A DNA stretch of 64,000 nt from assembly GCA_021234155.1 (NCBI GenBank), contig JAJEKV010000797.1, positions 25,433-89,432 on the forward strand. Direction: 5' to 3'. Positions 35,963-47,340 of the stretch are shown here, piece by piece (the first letter of the stretch is position 1; each line of letters begins with the position of its first letter). Position numbers and translations under genes: made by a program. The stretch is from Isoetes taiwanensis (taxonomy: Eukaryota; Streptophyta; Lycopodiopsida; Isoetales; Isoetaceae). The notes under the pieces were generated by a model, which was given only the letters and a program-made list of their open reading frames with translations, did not search any database and was not told where the DNA came from.

Positions 35963-36469
35963 TGCGGGCCGGACTTGCCCTTATATTTCTTGATGAACAC
36001 ACCGTCGATGCGTGCCACCGGGTCATTACATTGGGAGGTCTTGGACCTCGCGAGGTCACCTTTGCCCCCCTTGGCCGCTCTTCGGTGATTAGGCCGGGTG
36101 CAGTACATGACTGTATATATTTGGGTGTTCTTGCATTTTATATGTTAGGACAGTTTGTCAGCAGGCTGATTGCTGCCACGGTTTTTCCCTCGAAAACCCT
36201 TCGGGGCGGGGGTTTTTTAATCCGGGCAGTAATCCGCTTGCTGCGTTTTTGTATTGGGTCCCATAGACCGATTGGTCTCCGTGGACGATAAAAGTACCTT
36301 CCTTCCTTCCTTCCTTTGCACTTTTCAATACCAAGAAAAGCACATTTCCCTTTCCCACAAATTTGGACACAAATTTGGGCTTTTTGGAACCCATATATTT
36401 ATTATGTTCAACTACCCTACAGAGCTGGCAAAGTATCTTGGGGGTTGTTGCATAAAGTGCTAGTCCACT

Positions 36470-37929
36470 TATCTGTTTGATCTTCCATTTTTTTCGGATC
36501 CATAGGATATCATGCTTTCCACTTCATTCCCTTAACCTTATTTTCTTCGGTGGCATCCCACATGTTACCCCAATCTCTCATTGTCAACCTTTTGGGAGGC
36601 TCTTCAGTGCAATGTTTTTCTCTTGGACCTACGTATCGAAGTCGATTTTCCAGTGGCAGATATCTCTTGAAGTTTGCATAGACATTTTTGTGCAATGTCG
36701 TTGACCGGCAGAGTTCAACTGTTCAAACCCACACAAGTGGCATGCCGCATATCCAGACACTTGGAGTCCAGAGAGTTCATACAAACCAGGCCAATCGCTC
36801 GTTGTCCACATTAAGATTGCTCTCAAGGTAAATCTTCGTTCAGCACGAAGTTCTCTTGAGACATCGTAAACTTCAATATCTTCACTCCACAATGTCAGAA
36901 GCTCATCAATAACTATTTTCAGATACGGATCTAGACTTTCCGGCTTCTTCAGTCCTGGAACTAATAGTACTACCATTAAATGGCTAGTCTTCATGAGTAA
37001 CCACGGTGGTAAATTATAGTTGATCAACACTACTGGCCAAGTTGACCACGTGGCCGATTGACGTCCATAAGGATTAACAACATCCATTGCCAACCCTAAT
37101 CTGAGATTTCGTGGCTCCCTTCCAAATTCCGGCCATGTTTCATCAATATGCTTCCATTGCTTGCAGTCACTAACCATGCGAAGTACATTGTCACTCGACA
37201 CATTAGCAGCACACCAACCCATGAGCGAAGCTAGAGATTCACATCGAAACAATAGCCTTATGCGAGGGATCAATGGAAAGTAGCGAACCACCTTCATCGG
37301 GACGGTCTTACCCTTGGCATCCGCGCTTCTTGTAGATGTCATTCGGATAATAAACCATGCAATCATTTGGACAAGCGTGAATCTTATGGTAGCCTAAACC
37401 AGTAGCTGCCAATATAGTTTTTATTTCATCACGACTTTTGGGCATAGTGTTCCCTTGTGGGAGTATTTTCTCTTGCAATAAGCTGCATAAAATAGCCCTT
37501 TACGTATACATTCAACTACAAATTCAATAAGTCAAGTGATTGCAATTGTACTTACTCTAACAAAGCCGTAACACTGGCATTGCTCCATTTGAACTTGGTT
37601 TGAAGGTTTAATATCAATAAAGATGTTGCCAATCTAGATATGCTTGCACCTGGATATGATACTTTATGCGCCTCCTCCAATAAAACGTGATCTTCACGAC
37701 CATCGCTAGGAGTATTTATATCGTCATCTAGGTCATTGTCGAAGATTGGGCCAAATGCATCTAACATGTCGGCTATGGGTTCCTCAACTTCCATGAGGTC
37801 GTCCACAGTGGCATTGTCGTCATCTTCATCGTCATATTCCTGTTCATCTTCATCATTGTACTTTTCATTATGCGTTGTGCCCATGTTTGTACCATATTGC
37901 TCAATGTATTCTAATTCTGCTATCCGCAA
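36470..37929 (-). pseudogene. TNP2-type CACTA transposase (decayed)
   Basis: Read from 37929 downward there is an acidic N-terminal frame, then SYPGASISRL..LLILNLQTKFKWSN (37660-37560). LPQGNTMPKSRDEIKTIL with KIHACPNDCMVYY follows near 37480-37340. The core comes last: KVVRYFPLIPRI..LFRCESLA, RNLRLGLAMDVVNPYG, STWPVVLINYNLPPW, LLVPGLKKPESLDPYL and DWPGLYELSGL (37330-36720). These are the signature blocks of the En/Spm (CACTA) Transposase_21 family, which cuts the element at its CACTA ends. A frame of 36695-36510 continues the end of the domain (YANFKRYLPLENRLR). Frameshifts near 37340, 36700 and 36510 make it inactive. Confidence 0.88.
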
Positions 37930-38129
37930 TGACTTTTGATGTCGTCAATTCAGTACGCTTGGATGTGGTCTCATATCCACTTGCCTACCCTGCACGCCAG
38001 ATTAAACGAAATATATACGTGATTGATACATGCATTGAGAGCCCGTGTTTGTTAAATTTTAAGCATTTAATAATGAATAGAATAGAATAGAATAATGAAC
38101 GAAATATAAAATCTTGTGTCATAATCAAA

Positions 38130-38184
38130 GCACATATTGAAGATAAATGTGTATATATAATACACATTTATCTTCAATATGTGC
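38130..38184. repeat. Perfect 25-bp-arm palindrome
   Basis: Bases 38130-38154 (starting GCACATATTGAAGATAAATG) are the exact reverse complement of 38160-38184, leaving a five-base loop. It lies in the gap between the TNP2 frame and the SET-like frame. Confidence 0.95.
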
Positions 38185-38242
38185 AATCTCTTTTTTTTTT
38201 TTTTTTTTTTTTTGATTGAAGGCCGAATATATGTGCAATCTC
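38177..38242 (-). mobile_element. Tiny poly(A) retroinsertion with 14-bp target duplication
   Basis: The 14 bases ATATGTGCAATCTC occur at 38177-38190 and again at 38229-38242. Between them is a 38-base insert which on the minus strand reads ATTCGGCCTTCAATC followed by 23 A. A poly(A)-ended insert between direct repeats is the mark of LINE-driven insertion, here almost completely 5'-truncated. It interrupts the frame of the SET-like ORF after NEIAHI. Confidence 0.85.
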
Positions 38243-38914
38243 ATTCCAACAATTGGTAGTTTCAGGATTCTCGATAGAGCTATTAATAAAAGCAGCAAGG
38301 TTTCCATGCAATTGAGGACGACCATCAATGTATGTGAAGCTTGTGTAGTCATTGAGCTTGGCTATTGTTCGTGCATTTGAATTTAGGCCATAGATGAGCA
38401 TGCGCCACTAATGCTTACTCAATTTATGCCAAGTGTCTGAGTTATATTCAGGACCTACATATGTCATCAAAGGAACAGTCGTACCATCTTTGACTTTTGT
38501 ATTCGTCATAATATATAATCCCAGGCCAGCACCGGGGACCCGACTATTTTTAATCATGTACTGCCTACCCCAATATGTAAATTGCTCCCCATAAATAATT
38601 GGCTTGCCCCTAGGCCATGCACTGAATTTCTTACGATCTTTGTCTGTAAAAGGCTGGACCAAATGGACTAGTGAAGGTGGAAGATTATTTTCTTCTATAT
38701 GATCTAGTACATTCCAATTTTGATGAACATTGTCATTCCCTCCAATCTTGGCAACGACCATTGCACGACGAGTTCTATCACGTAATGGGATACTCTTTGC
38801 AGAAGTTGATGGCTTTCTTTTTGTAGGATTTTCTATGAACGCATTCATAGTATCAACATCATCTACTTCCAATGACAACATAACCCCAAAATCTATATAC
38901 TGCTTCGAGCTCAC
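38229..38914 (-). pseudogene. SET-domain-like ORF beside the CACTA transposase
   Basis: The frame starts at 38914 (MSSKQYIDFG...), has a basic Thr/Ser segment (KRKPSTSAKSIPLRDRTRR), and from about 38560 reads YMIKNSRVPGAGLGLY, then VPLMTYVGPEY. A TAG at 38408-38410 interrupts it. In the same frame it resumes with YIDGRPQLHGNLAAFINSS...TNCWNEI. The N-terminal GxG-x-(F/Y) turn and the GN-x-A-x-FIN-x-S...NC block, separated by about 75 residues, fit the start and end of a SET domain (protein lysine methyltransferase fold). It runs in the same direction as the TNP2 frame just downstream. I cannot tell whether it is a transposon-borne gene or a captured host exon. Enzyme activity is not claimed. 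Confidence 0.5.
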
Positions 38915-39019
38915 TTCATTCTCAATTTCTTCCTAACAAAATACAAGCAAACTAAGTTAAGACGTCGATTCAAGTACATGAGAGTAGTTGATTCAAGTTC
39001 ATGAGATTCGTGTATTATA

Positions 39020-39420
39020 CATCGTTGGAATACCCCACATGTGCGTCCGAGAGCATTGGATTTATCGGCCATTCACCATATTTATCAACATGGTCGAGGA
39101 CAGTCTTCCGCATCTGTTTTATTTGTCCTTTGCACATCGAACAATTGCAATATAACCGCGCTGTCAAGTACAACTACAAAAAAAAAAAGTAACATCAAGA
39201 TATAAAGTTAACTAATCATTCGAAACATGTTTATGGTACATACATCGGCGGCATTCATTTCATGCACACCACCAAAGCCTCTAGGAAGACTCAGTCCACT
39301 GGGTCTAATTGGACTATTTGTGGCAATTGTTGGGGTAACATCCTTGCGCAAGTCGCCATGTAACATTCTCAAAGCTTTCTGTTTCAGTTTACGTTCATAT
39401 TCCTTCTGACATTCGTCCAT
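39020..39420 (-). pseudogene. Upstream exons of the same transposon gene (probable)
   Basis: A Lys/Glu-rich start (MDECQKEYERKLKQKAL..., 39420-39208) is followed by a second piece at about 39175-39022 reading LYCNCSMCKGQIKQMRKTVLDHVDKYG. The second resembles the small Cys-rich transposase-associated region upstream of TNP2 cores (C-x-C-x2-C, then Lys/Arg and a helix ending HxxKYG). Both lie in the order expected for exons preceding the SET-like frame. Boundaries are not certain. Confidence 0.45.
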
Positions 39421-39429
39421 GTTATTTTT

Positions 39430-42400
39430 ACTAGTAAAATATAAACTAGCAAAAAGGCACGCCAGGGGTTGTGGCCGGGCAAGATCAAGCTAAAAACTAT
39501 CACAAGGGCCAAACAAGGTACTCAAGTTTTTTTTAATCTTGAGGTTAAATTGAACTGTATGGTTACAACCCCTAGGCAAAAAATAACATTAAAAACATTA
39601 ACACTTTGAGTGCATGTACGATCAATGTGTATGATCAATATCATTCTTTATGACTCTTGCTTTGCATGTGTATTATGGTGATTGTAGTATGCTCACAAGG
39701 TATCTAGATTGAAACACTCCAAACATAATCACGACATGCTAGATTGTGTTTGCTAATTGTCGATTTTATCCCCAAGTTATGATGTCTTGCAAGTTTATCT
39801 ATTATTCACCTTTTTTCTTAAGCTTTTAGCTCATATTTGTAGGGGTTAAGAAATTATTTGTGAATAATTGAGCACACTAACTTACTTCACTAGTTTGTAT
39901 TAGATAATGGGTCTTTTACAGCCATTAATAGTTAAGACATCTTTTGTCCATAGTACTCTTGTTCAGCACTCTTGTCCACATATAATGTCATATATGATGA
40001 ATATAGATTTCAACTTAACATTGCAACTCTTTCTCTCATAGCTTGGTTATGTAACGTGGACACTTATAAATTTAGATTTGATCTTAACACTGCAACTATT
40101 TCTCCAGGCTATGTAACTTGGACACTGCATTGTATTGGACACTGCGCTGTATCTGTTCAGGCAACCTATGGCGTCATAATCTTCAGGCTCAGACTGCTCG
40201 GAAACAAAGCAAGAAATTTAGGAGAGCACCCAAGTGGTGGAAGATCCATGACCACAATGTTTCTTGCTCAAACGCCTAATGTAAGCATCTATAAACTAGA
40301 GAGAGAAGTTTGATATGATTGAATGTTCCTAACTTTGCAATTATATTTTATACTACCAAGGGCACTAAATGGAGCTCAACATCCAGGAAATTCATCTTAT
40401 TCTTTTTAAAATGTGTATCCATAGTCATTGTGGCCTGAAGAAATCAAATAGAGGCCAGTCTTGAAAGATTGTAGATCTAGCAAGGGCTGTTTAATAATTG
40501 AAGGAAGACCAACATGTCAAAAAGTTCAAGCAAACAAGATTTAAGGCAAAATAGGTGCATTTAATATACCTTCATATTCATAGGTATTCATGACATCCAG
40601 CATAAATTTTTGCAGCCATTGCACCCAAAGGGCCAATGGATAGGGAACTTTAAGGCTAACAAGCTTACAGTGCTTCCAGCGACAATAAAGCTTACACCAT
40701 GGTGAAAATCCATAGCCAACCCTGTGACGTCCCCTACTCGTATACGGTGCACTCATCGTATACAAACAGGAGTTCATCCCCTATACCAGCTCCACGCTGA
40801 TACAAGGCCCTCCACACATCACTGCAATCCAGTGGGAAGAATGAAGGTGTCATTTACCCTGTCTCCCTCAGGGCCTACCTAGCTGCGGAAGCGTAAACAT
40901 ATGTAAGTACATATACATCAAAGCACATCATGACCATCTCGAAGGATGGCTCACCACATATCTGCATAGACAAAGATCAGCACAATACAAAGGAAGTTCC
41001 TACCCAAGGCTCATTAACGTGGATAGACCGACAAGCTTGGGCCTCCGAGTTCATTGCGCGCATTTAATCATGACAATGGATTGGGCTGGCATAAGAACAT
41101 GGCATTGGGTTGTCCACTCCATCCGCCCCTCCTGTGCACACTTTGCAGAGTAGGTTGAAAAGTGTTGGGACGATCAGAGAATTCGCCGGTGCATAGCCAA
41201 AGGGGCTATTCGGGTTACATCTCCCAGTCCCGATGGGGCAGCTAGGGATCACTCCCTCCAGAGATCTACATGCTGACCCAAGGTGACTAGAGGGCCACTG
41301 CCCTTATTCGACTTAACCCACTGGAAGGTGAACTCCACCCCACGGGTGTCGAGCCCATGCCTTACCCACACTCAGTGGCAAGCCATTAGACCTAGTCACT
41401 CTGATCCCCGGTAGGCCTTACACACCAGAGGGATCGGTCAAGGGTCAGAACACGAACCTCATTCTAAGCGGCCTGGCCCCCTTCACCCACAACCAGGTGG
41501 GATTCTTGTACACAGGCCGAAATCTAGTAATGCACTAAGAGGGACTATCTAGGAGCATCATCTACTAAGCTTCAAGTCTCTACCCCCCTTCCCAATACAA
41601 TGAGTCCACAGAATACATCCGTCCATCATATCAACATAAGGAATAAAGAACTAATCTATCTCATAGAGTTAGGTTCTTTAGTTAGAGTCAATCTTGGCTA
41701 CTAAGGGTGATTTAATAGGCTAAACCTACTGGTTCGAAGGCTGGAATAAGGTTTAGGCTATTCAATCGACAAATACCGATCCCCGGTTCACTCCTCTCGA
41801 TCCAAAGGCGTCCATGTCTACGTTGCTCGCCGAAATGCGGTCGAGGAGGACGATCGACAAGTTGGGGCGCCTGCATGCATCGTGGGAGTTGGAATTGACT
41901 CCTCAGGCGCGCGAATCAGAGCTCGGAAGGTCTGTGGGCGAAAAGGGAAAGTTAGGGTTTGGTGCCTTATGTAGGCTATCAGTTAGGTTTAGGGTTTCCA
42001 TGACCCTTGGTCTACCTTTAATGGGTTAAAGGTCTAAAAGTGCGCGCATTGCTAAGTGTGCGCGCCATTGCAAGTTGCCCCCTAGGGCGACCTTGCTTGG
42101 TATTACGTCATTACCACGTCGACGCCGATTGCGGCGCGGTAGCGTTGATTCCGCAAGACGGTATACGCCTTGAGACCAGATATAAATGATCGAACGTCTA
42201 AACCCCACAAAGATAAGCAACAAAAAATGGCATGTGTAAAGCTTGTGCTGCACATTAAATAAAAAAGAGATAACACTAAAGATTTAAAACATCAGCTCTT
42301 AAATAGAAATCAAAACAAAGAAAAATTGACTCCTACATGGATGGAGAAATAAAGATTAACTAAAAATCCAGCTTGATGGAATATTTCTACGAAAGAAAAG

Positions 42401-44275
42401 GACTTGCTGGAATATTAAGCCTAGCAGTTTGAAGGATAGAAGTTGAGACACTAGATCAGTCTCCAAGTAATAGTACAGACTAATTTTCTTAATTTTGACA
42501 GAATTATTAATGGATATATTAGCCAAATGCACCATTTATCATTTTATTAAATGGAAAAAGTTTTGCAGAATGCCTAATGGCATTTATTGAACATAAGAGA
42601 GAGGGCATGAAAGTCATGGTCAACCTGCTCAAGGGCTTTTTGGATGGACCAGACCACATGCTTGTTCCAATACATGAAATTTGCTCTTGGAATAGTGTTT
42701 TGTTAGGAGAACACTGCAACAATGATGGATTGCTATGCCATGTTGCAAGGAGAAGATTGAGTTCTTAAGAATTGGCAAAGATTTTGATCAGGCCTGTGGA
42801 TTTTGATCAGGCCTGTGCTCGGCATCGAATTCATCGAAGACATCCTATGCCCATGGAAAAAAATCTAGATTAATGAAAAGAATGGGACCGCAATTTGTTT
42901 GGATTATAAATAAGCAGTAGTGCAAACATATAATATATGAATGCATGCCAACTATAATGAGCTGAAAATGGAGTGCTACTAGTCAATTCAATGTAACTGA
43001 AACACTCGAATACCACCCTGCTGAAGCATTGGCCTTGCTAATGTCTTGGTCGCACACAATGAAAGGGTAAACGAACATGCAGCTTTGAATTTAGAAGAAT
43101 CAATCTTGGAAGCCTTGAACTCACCTCTAATCCTAATGGTCTAAAAAAAATGCCTGGGAGTAGTACATGCTCTTAGGTATGGAAAATGATTACATGATCT
43201 CGACCATGATGGCTTTTCTGCCAGATCACAAAGAAGAAACACAGAATATTAACAGTATAGTTAACAAGGCAATAAACAGGCATACTAGCTCTGGGAAAAT
43301 AAACTAATCAGATATCTTGGATGTAGTATCAGAGCAGAGCAAGAATTTTTCAGCAAATGCAAGGTTAAACAAGCAAAAGAGTAACGAGCACAATATATGT
43401 CACTAAAGGGCTGTTCAGTCAGGGGATGCCGATGATTATGGCTATGGCTATAGAATCGAAGCAGAATCCATTTGCAGAGGTCGGATGTGGTTGGAAAAAG
43501 AATGCAGGGTAGATCCTGTTTAAAGAATGCAAAAGCCCGACAAAGAGAGAGACATCGCCTTCAAGGTCCGACTGTTTCTTTCTATAGATCTGGAGCACTT
43601 TTCCATGGCTTCAAATCCTTCAAAATTTAGCTCCAGACTACTGCATTTTGAAACAAAAAAAAGGAGAAGCCAAGAACGACAAATTGGTAGGTAACAGTGG
43701 CAGAACAATCGAGGGTTCTTTGCCATAGTTTCCTTCAGGGGAGGGTTAACCCTTTTTCTGATCCGCTCTTTTTCTGATGGCCCTTTTTCTGATCCGCTCC
43801 ATACAAACTTTTCCAAATAAACAGCAGAAACGGAAAGAGTAAATGAAAGGAAACTGAAAGCAAGGAAAAACAGAAGGGGATGGGAAGATGCAGACTCTAT
43901 CTGCTTCTTTCTTCGGATCTAGGGTAGAAGAAAATCCTACGAAAGCAAGAGAAAATGTAATGCGGGACCGGAGAGATTGCAAATGACTCCGTCTCCGTCT
44001 GTATTTTTCTGCCTTTTTTCTAATTTTAATAGCGGTCGATCTGCAAATCTGAAGATCTTACGGCTTAGACCATGCCATCAGATTCTGCTGACATGTAGTT
44101 GCTACGTGGATAGCCTAGAATTGCAAGGAGGGTTGCACGCTTGGTTAAGCTGGCGTGCTAAAAATATTAATAAAAAACCATGTAATAATATAATAAATAT
44201 AAATATCCATGTTTTTTTTATAGATTGATACAACGTTTATGATATTTAGAAAGCATTTGATTGAAGGGTGCCTGA
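39430..44275. other. No recognisable gene
   Basis: A long stretch with only short frames. 40730-42200 is richer in C and G than its surroundings and starts TGTGACGTCCCCTACTCG; it could be a solo LTR or retroelement leader, but I found no matching second end. A short duplication (GATTTTGATCAGGCCTGTG) occurs at 42779-42813. Confidence 0.35.
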
Positions 44276-44600
44276 ACCCGATACATCTAATCCTCTCCAT
44301 TGGAGTCGACCAGTACCTTATTCATGCAACCCTCAAATCATTTGTAATCTATGAAGATTGAAACTTCTGTTCTAGGGTGCCTGAACCTGATACATCTAGT
44401 CCTCTCCATTTGGGATGGAGTCGACCAATACCTTATTTACGCAACCCATCAAATCATTTATAATGTATGAAGATTGAAACTTCTATTCTAGGGTGCATAA
44501 ACCCGATACATCTAGTCCTCTCCATTCGGGATGGAGCTGACTCGTACCTTGATCATGCATCCCTCAAGTTTTTAACATACTTTGAAGATTCAATCTTCTA
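44276..44600 (+). repeat. Three ~99-116-bp tandem units ahead of LINE 2
   Basis: Units start at 44276, 44375 and 44491 with GGGTGC.T.AACC.GATACATCTA. Each runs through CCTCTCCATT...GGAGTCGAC and ends GAAGATTGAAACTTCT.TTCTA. The first lacks about eight bases. They lie directly upstream of LINE ORF1, as promoter monomers do in some LINEs. Confidence 0.85.
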
Positions 44601-44670
44601 ATCTATTAGCATTTGGAGGTGTTTAACTCCAAAATCACAAAGATTAACAAAATAGCAAAGATCCTACCTT

Positions 44671-46948
44671 ATGAAGATAGACAAAACCCTCGGACGCCAA
44701 AAACTCCAAAGGGAATGGGACAAAATAACAATGGAATGGAGATTTTGGCGTGCTTGGGCTCCTTGGAAAGCTTGCTCCGAGCTCTTTCCGGAGGTGTATA
44801 GCATCAACTGTTTTGCATGTGGCTTATTGCCGCAAATAGCTGATTTCCAGACTGGTTCGGATGTCATGACTCCTGCCAGACAGGCTGATGGGGGATCGAT
44901 TGAGCCTCATGGCTTGGGGCTGAAGCCAAGGAAGATCGCGAGGAGGAAGAATCCTCCGGTAAAGGGGAAGGGTGCTGGTCTCAGCATGCATGAAGAGGCG
45001 CGGGCTGTAGGAAGTGGCATGCAATTGGTGGCAGAGATAAGGGAGCTCTTGGAATCCCCTTCGGTTGAGAGGTATGTGGATTGCTCTTCCTCTACTCAAT
45101 ATAATTCTGAGACCCCAGTAGATTGTGTTTTGGAGACTCAGGTCTTGATTCCATCAAGCATGCCCCCTTTGGAAACTGGATCTGTGATGCCCTCTTCCCC
45201 TGTGCTTGGGAAGGGATCACTTGCTGGTGTTCTAGGGTGCATGTAGCTGATGTGCCTCCTGGGATGCCCCTGGATACCTCTCAGGGTGCCAGGGCGGCAG
45301 CCCCAACTCCTGTGCGCCCGGCCTGGCGGAGCAATGACACTGTTGCTCGCATCACTCGGCCGGGGTTTTCAGGTTGGATCAAGCGCAAGGCTTCGGAGTG
45401 TGGGTAAAAGCATGTTAGGGTGTGCCTTAAAAAGTATCATTTAGGGACTAAAAAGGTACCCAAAAAGGTAGCCAGCTCTAGGTACTGGGTACCTGTGTAA
45501 GATCTCAATAGAAGCTACGTTTTAGAATTGTTGTATTTATTTTGGCCTCCAATAGCATTACCTTTATCTTAACGTTGAATATTAACATGACATTGACTTT
45601 TATTTTAGATTTTTGAGTTAGTTTTAATGAAAAGAAAATTAAAAAAGTACCCAATTCTAAAGTACCTAGTGTATGTACTTTTGCAGGTTCCAAAAGTGGT
45701 ACACCCTAACATGCTTTCACCCGTGTAGGACTGCCCGTGTTCAAGAGGCTCTAAAATTTGTGGAGGATCATCACTCTGTTGACCTGCAGGCAGCTCTTCC
45801 AGAGACTCCATGGATAGATATTGATCATACCAGGGATGTTCAGACCATTGAGAATCTAGTTTCATTTGCGGTATTGGGCTACTTCACGTGTTACATATTG
45901 GACACGAGGAGGTTTAGCTCTTGGCTTGCCGGACATCTGAGGCGGATTGGTTTGCCCAGGTATCAGTCTCTGAAATTCCTACCAAATAATTTCTTCATAA
46001 TCATGTTTGAGGTTGAGTCTTAGGGGGCGGCAATTGGTTAGTCGGGGTGGATACTTTGGGTGAATCTTATTTGTTGTATCAAGATTATACTCCCGCAATG
46101 TCCACCGGTTCTTTGACAAATGGTTAAAATCCGTGTTGGTTCCAGCATTCGTGATCTTCCTCCCCGATCCGATGGTGCCCTGATTTCTTGGTTTCTATGG
46201 CTAATGGCCCGGGTGTATATTTGGCTCATTCTATTGTGCAGTCCCCAAGATCCGTGTTGCTCTACACGCTGGTACTGCGGCCCACTTCTCTCCAGTGCAT
46301 AGTGGTCCCTGGCATTTTCTCTTCCGATTGAAGCTTTTGAATGGCTCTGAGATCCGGCAGATGTTTCCATCTATTGTGCTACCATCTGACCCTGTTGATG
46401 ATCCTGCTGGTGCTGGTGATGTGGTTAGGGGTGCGGGAGCTTATGCAGGGGCCCGGGATTCCTTTGTTCCTGAGGCAACAGGCAAAGGACTCCGTGATGC
46501 AGTGAGTGGATGAGGTGGTGTGATTGGGAGAGGTGGTGTGGGACGAGGCCGGGGCAGGCTTGCTGCTGGCCGCCCATTGGATGGCGGGGCTAGGAGACGT
46601 GGTGGCTCAGGGGAGGGCTCAGATGATCTGGTTGTGGCTAGGTCTGAGGACAGGGCTGTGGGAGGGGCTGATGATCCTGCTGGGGATGTCCCGATGGCGG
46701 TATGTGCTGAGCATGAGGTGGCTGGAGCAGTCCGGTTGGAGGTAGAGACTAGAGAGATTAGTGTGGCCCATGACTCTATGGAGGTGCCTGGGGGACTTCC
46801 AATACGTGTTGGAAGTGGAATGTCACGTAGAGCGGCTGTGGGTCACATTGCTGTGAGTAATCCTCTGGCTGTAGATGATGACTCTGTGGAGTGGGCTGAT
46901 GGCCTGGTGGGTAGGCATGTGGGGCTGGACACTTCTCCCCTGGGATGA
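44671..46948 (+). pseudogene. LINE 2 ORF1-like region (frameshifted)
   Basis: A frame from 44671 to 45246 is basic, then Ser/Pro-rich. Coding-like sequence continues in other frames at 45123-45407, 45673-46023, 46120-46370 (SSIRDLPPRSDGALI) and 46295-46948 (Gly/Asp/Arg-rich, ending just before the EN ATG). I assign it as ORF1 by position ahead of the endonuclease and by general style, not by a clear domain. The overlap with the next ORF (ATGA-like, 46945-46948) fits bicistronic LINE layout. Confidence 0.5.
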
Positions 46949-47337
46949 ATAGGTTGATCCTTAGTTGGAATGTGCGGGGGATGCGGTCCTCTAGTAGTAA
47001 GAGGGCCCGTGTTTCTTTGGCACTTCGGCAGTTGCGTCCTGATATTGTTTGCATTCAGGAGCATAAGTGTCATAGGGGTGATATGTCCAGGCTCATGAAT
47101 ATGGTTGGTAGGCCGTTTGTCTCTATTGCTTCTTCTTCTGGGCGGACTAGTGGGGTACTCTTATTGCTTGGAGGATGGATGTGGGCAATAATTAAGTGGT
47201 TGGAGGGAGGGCAAGAGTGGGGGATTGTTAATGTTTATGCCCCTAATCAGCCTTCTCAGCGGGATGCTTTATGGGCCACAGTCCGGAATAAGTTGCGAGC
47301 CCTTGATGGGTTGCAGGTCGCTTGGTTGATATTGTAG
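46945..47337 (+). pseudogene. LINE 2 ORF2 endonuclease N-terminus, 3' truncated
   Basis: The frame begins MNRLILSWNVRGM and continues RPDIVCIQEHK, SSSGRTSGVLLLL and VNVYAPNQPSQRDALW. These are the first half of the APE-type endonuclease of plant L1 LINEs, with the catalytic Asn of WN and Glu of QEHK in place. It breaks at about 47336, just before the GDFN motif should appear, and repeat sequence follows. RT is absent. Confidence 0.88.
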
Positions 47338-47340
47338 AAG

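Noticed and set aside
40731-42200. Possible solo LTR starting TGTGACGTCCCC
   Set aside because: No matching right end, target duplication or second copy found in the window.
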